A DNA stretch of 6,016 bases from Actinomycetota bacterium (GTDB taxonomy: Bacteria; Actinomycetota; Acidimicrobiia; Acidimicrobiales; RAAP-2), in the NCBI GenBank assembly GCA_009701115.1, contig WLKR01000075.1, forward strand, positions 1 to 6,016, in the 5' to 3' direction. The position numbers and the translations under genes were made by a program. Within the stretch, counting starts at the first letter, position 1, and the number at the start of each line of letters is the position of its first letter. Under the pieces are notes generated by a model. It had not been told where the DNA came from. It worked only from the letters and a program-made list of their open reading frames with translations, and made no database searches. Shown one piece after another: positions 5,401 to 6,016 of the stretch.

Positions 5401-6016
5401 CGAACGATTTCACCAGTAGCCGCGCTGCGCACATTCACCGCATCACGAGTCACGTCGTAGAAGGCGAACTGCCGGTAACGACGAGTCAGAGCGCGAGCTT
5501 CGTTACGAGTGAGGCCAAAGAGGGCCAATCCCGATTCGTGCCACTCGCTGGAAGAAGGGTCGCGTCCTTCGCTGCGCAGCCACAACCAACCGTGGAGCTC
5601 CGCTTCACGTTCTATGAGGACGAGTCGCGCTTCATTCTCGTCACGCGAGAGGGGCGTACTCAGTGGGTTAAAGGGAGTGATCACCACGAAAGGGCCGGCG
5701 TGAGCCGCGACGTCGAGCGGAAGTTTCCACTCTCCCTCATGCTCGATTCGAAGATCCGTCGGCGGTGCTTGATAGGCCGAGGCCAGCGTGGCCGGGACCG
5801 GGGGAACATGCGCGGAGGGCTGGACCACGGCCCACTCCGCAAAGGCCACCGCGGCTCTCGTTGTTGCGGTGGTGCGCGGTGAGTGCGAAAGGTCGTAGGC
5901 GTGTTGGGTCAGTGGCAGTTCAATGTGCCAGAGCGGCGCGTCATCGCCCACAATGGTGCGATACCGGTTGGCGAAAGTGCGCGCCACGTTGAAGTCGACC
6001 AAGGTGTCACTCTTAC
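5397..6016 (-). CDS. C-terminal part of an alpha/beta hydrolase-DUF3293 fusion protein (5' end beyond window)
   Basis: The frame is open from the right edge to TAG 5399-5397, about 205 codons, and contains no ATG at all. The first part (6014 to about 5820) reads KSDTLVDFNVARTFANRY, later ELPLTQHAYDLSHSPRT. This looks like the end of an actinobacterial alpha/beta hydrolase (esterase/lipase type): the Asp at 6008-6006 in SDTLV and the His at 5903-5901 in QHAYD would be the catalytic Asp and His. The nucleophile serine would lie outside the window. After a Pro-rich linker (QPSAHVPPVP) the last about 130 residues resemble DUF3293, a family of unknown function: VITPFNP, then DENEAR, then GRDPSSSEWHESG and a final RRYRQFAFYDV. 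A TTG at 6002 could be read as a start, but it encodes the Leu of DTLV and is probably internal. DUF3293 is the firmer call; the hydrolase part is inferred from short motifs. Substrate unknown. Confidence 0.75.
   Translation of the reverse strand, partial: KSDTLVDFNVARTFANRYRTIVGDDAPLWHIELPLTQHAYDLSHSPRTTATTRAAVAFAEWAVVQPSAHVPPVPATLASAYQAPPTDLRIEHEGEWKLPLDVAAHAGPFVVITPFNPLSTPLSRDENEARLVLIEREAELHGWLWLRSEGRDPSSSEWHESGLALFGLTRNEARALTRRYRQFAFYDVTRDAVNVRSAATGEIVR

Noticed and set aside
5178..5882. A long plus-strand open frame of 234 codons overlapping the end of valS and the DUF3293 gene
   Set aside because: It is antisense to a well-supported protein, overlaps the valS C-terminus in another frame, is rich in Arg and Ser and shows no recognisable domain. 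It is a shadow frame of GC-rich coding DNA.
6000..6002. TTG as the start codon of a 201-residue DUF3293 protein
   Set aside because: It encodes the Leu of the hydrolase-like motif SDTLV, only a weak AAGAG-like sequence precedes it, and the frame stays open to the window edge.

Overview
The window looks like a piece of chromosome from an actinomycete, probably of the Acidimicrobiia type. The base composition is moderately high in GC and the genes are packed tightly. The valyl-tRNA synthetase is of the actinobacterial/archaeal-like form, and several starts are GTG with or without a Shine-Dalgarno site. This taxonomic guess rests on protein character only; no rRNA or other marker gene is present. 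I see no mobile element, CRISPR array, tRNA or phage gene.

Layout from left to right: (1) an acyl-CoA dehydrogenase on the minus strand, 1-941, cut by the left edge, with a strong ribosome binding site and an upstream region rich in inverted repeats; (2) a rho-independent terminator at 1046-1073; (3) a 66-residue cold-shock protein on the minus strand, 1097-1297, starting with GTG; (4) a cysteinyl-tRNA synthetase on the minus strand, 1411-2799; (5) a 21-bp divergent gap carrying overlapping -10-like elements on both strands; (6) a valyl-tRNA synthetase on the plus strand, 2821-5400, of the form without a C-terminal coiled coil; (7) on the minus strand, 5397 to the right edge, the C-terminal part of a protein that appears to join the end of an alpha/beta hydrolase to a DUF3293 domain. 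Its stop codon is interleaved with that of valS.

Most of the region is housekeeping: two class I aminoacyl-tRNA synthetases fired from one tiny divergent region, a cold-shock RNA chaperone downstream of one of them, and a fatty-acid oxidation enzyme in its own unit. The two observations most worth following are the 21-bp divergent, apparently leaderless double promoter between cysS and valS, and the hydrolase-DUF3293 fusion at the right edge. I did not find a clearly new multi-gene system.
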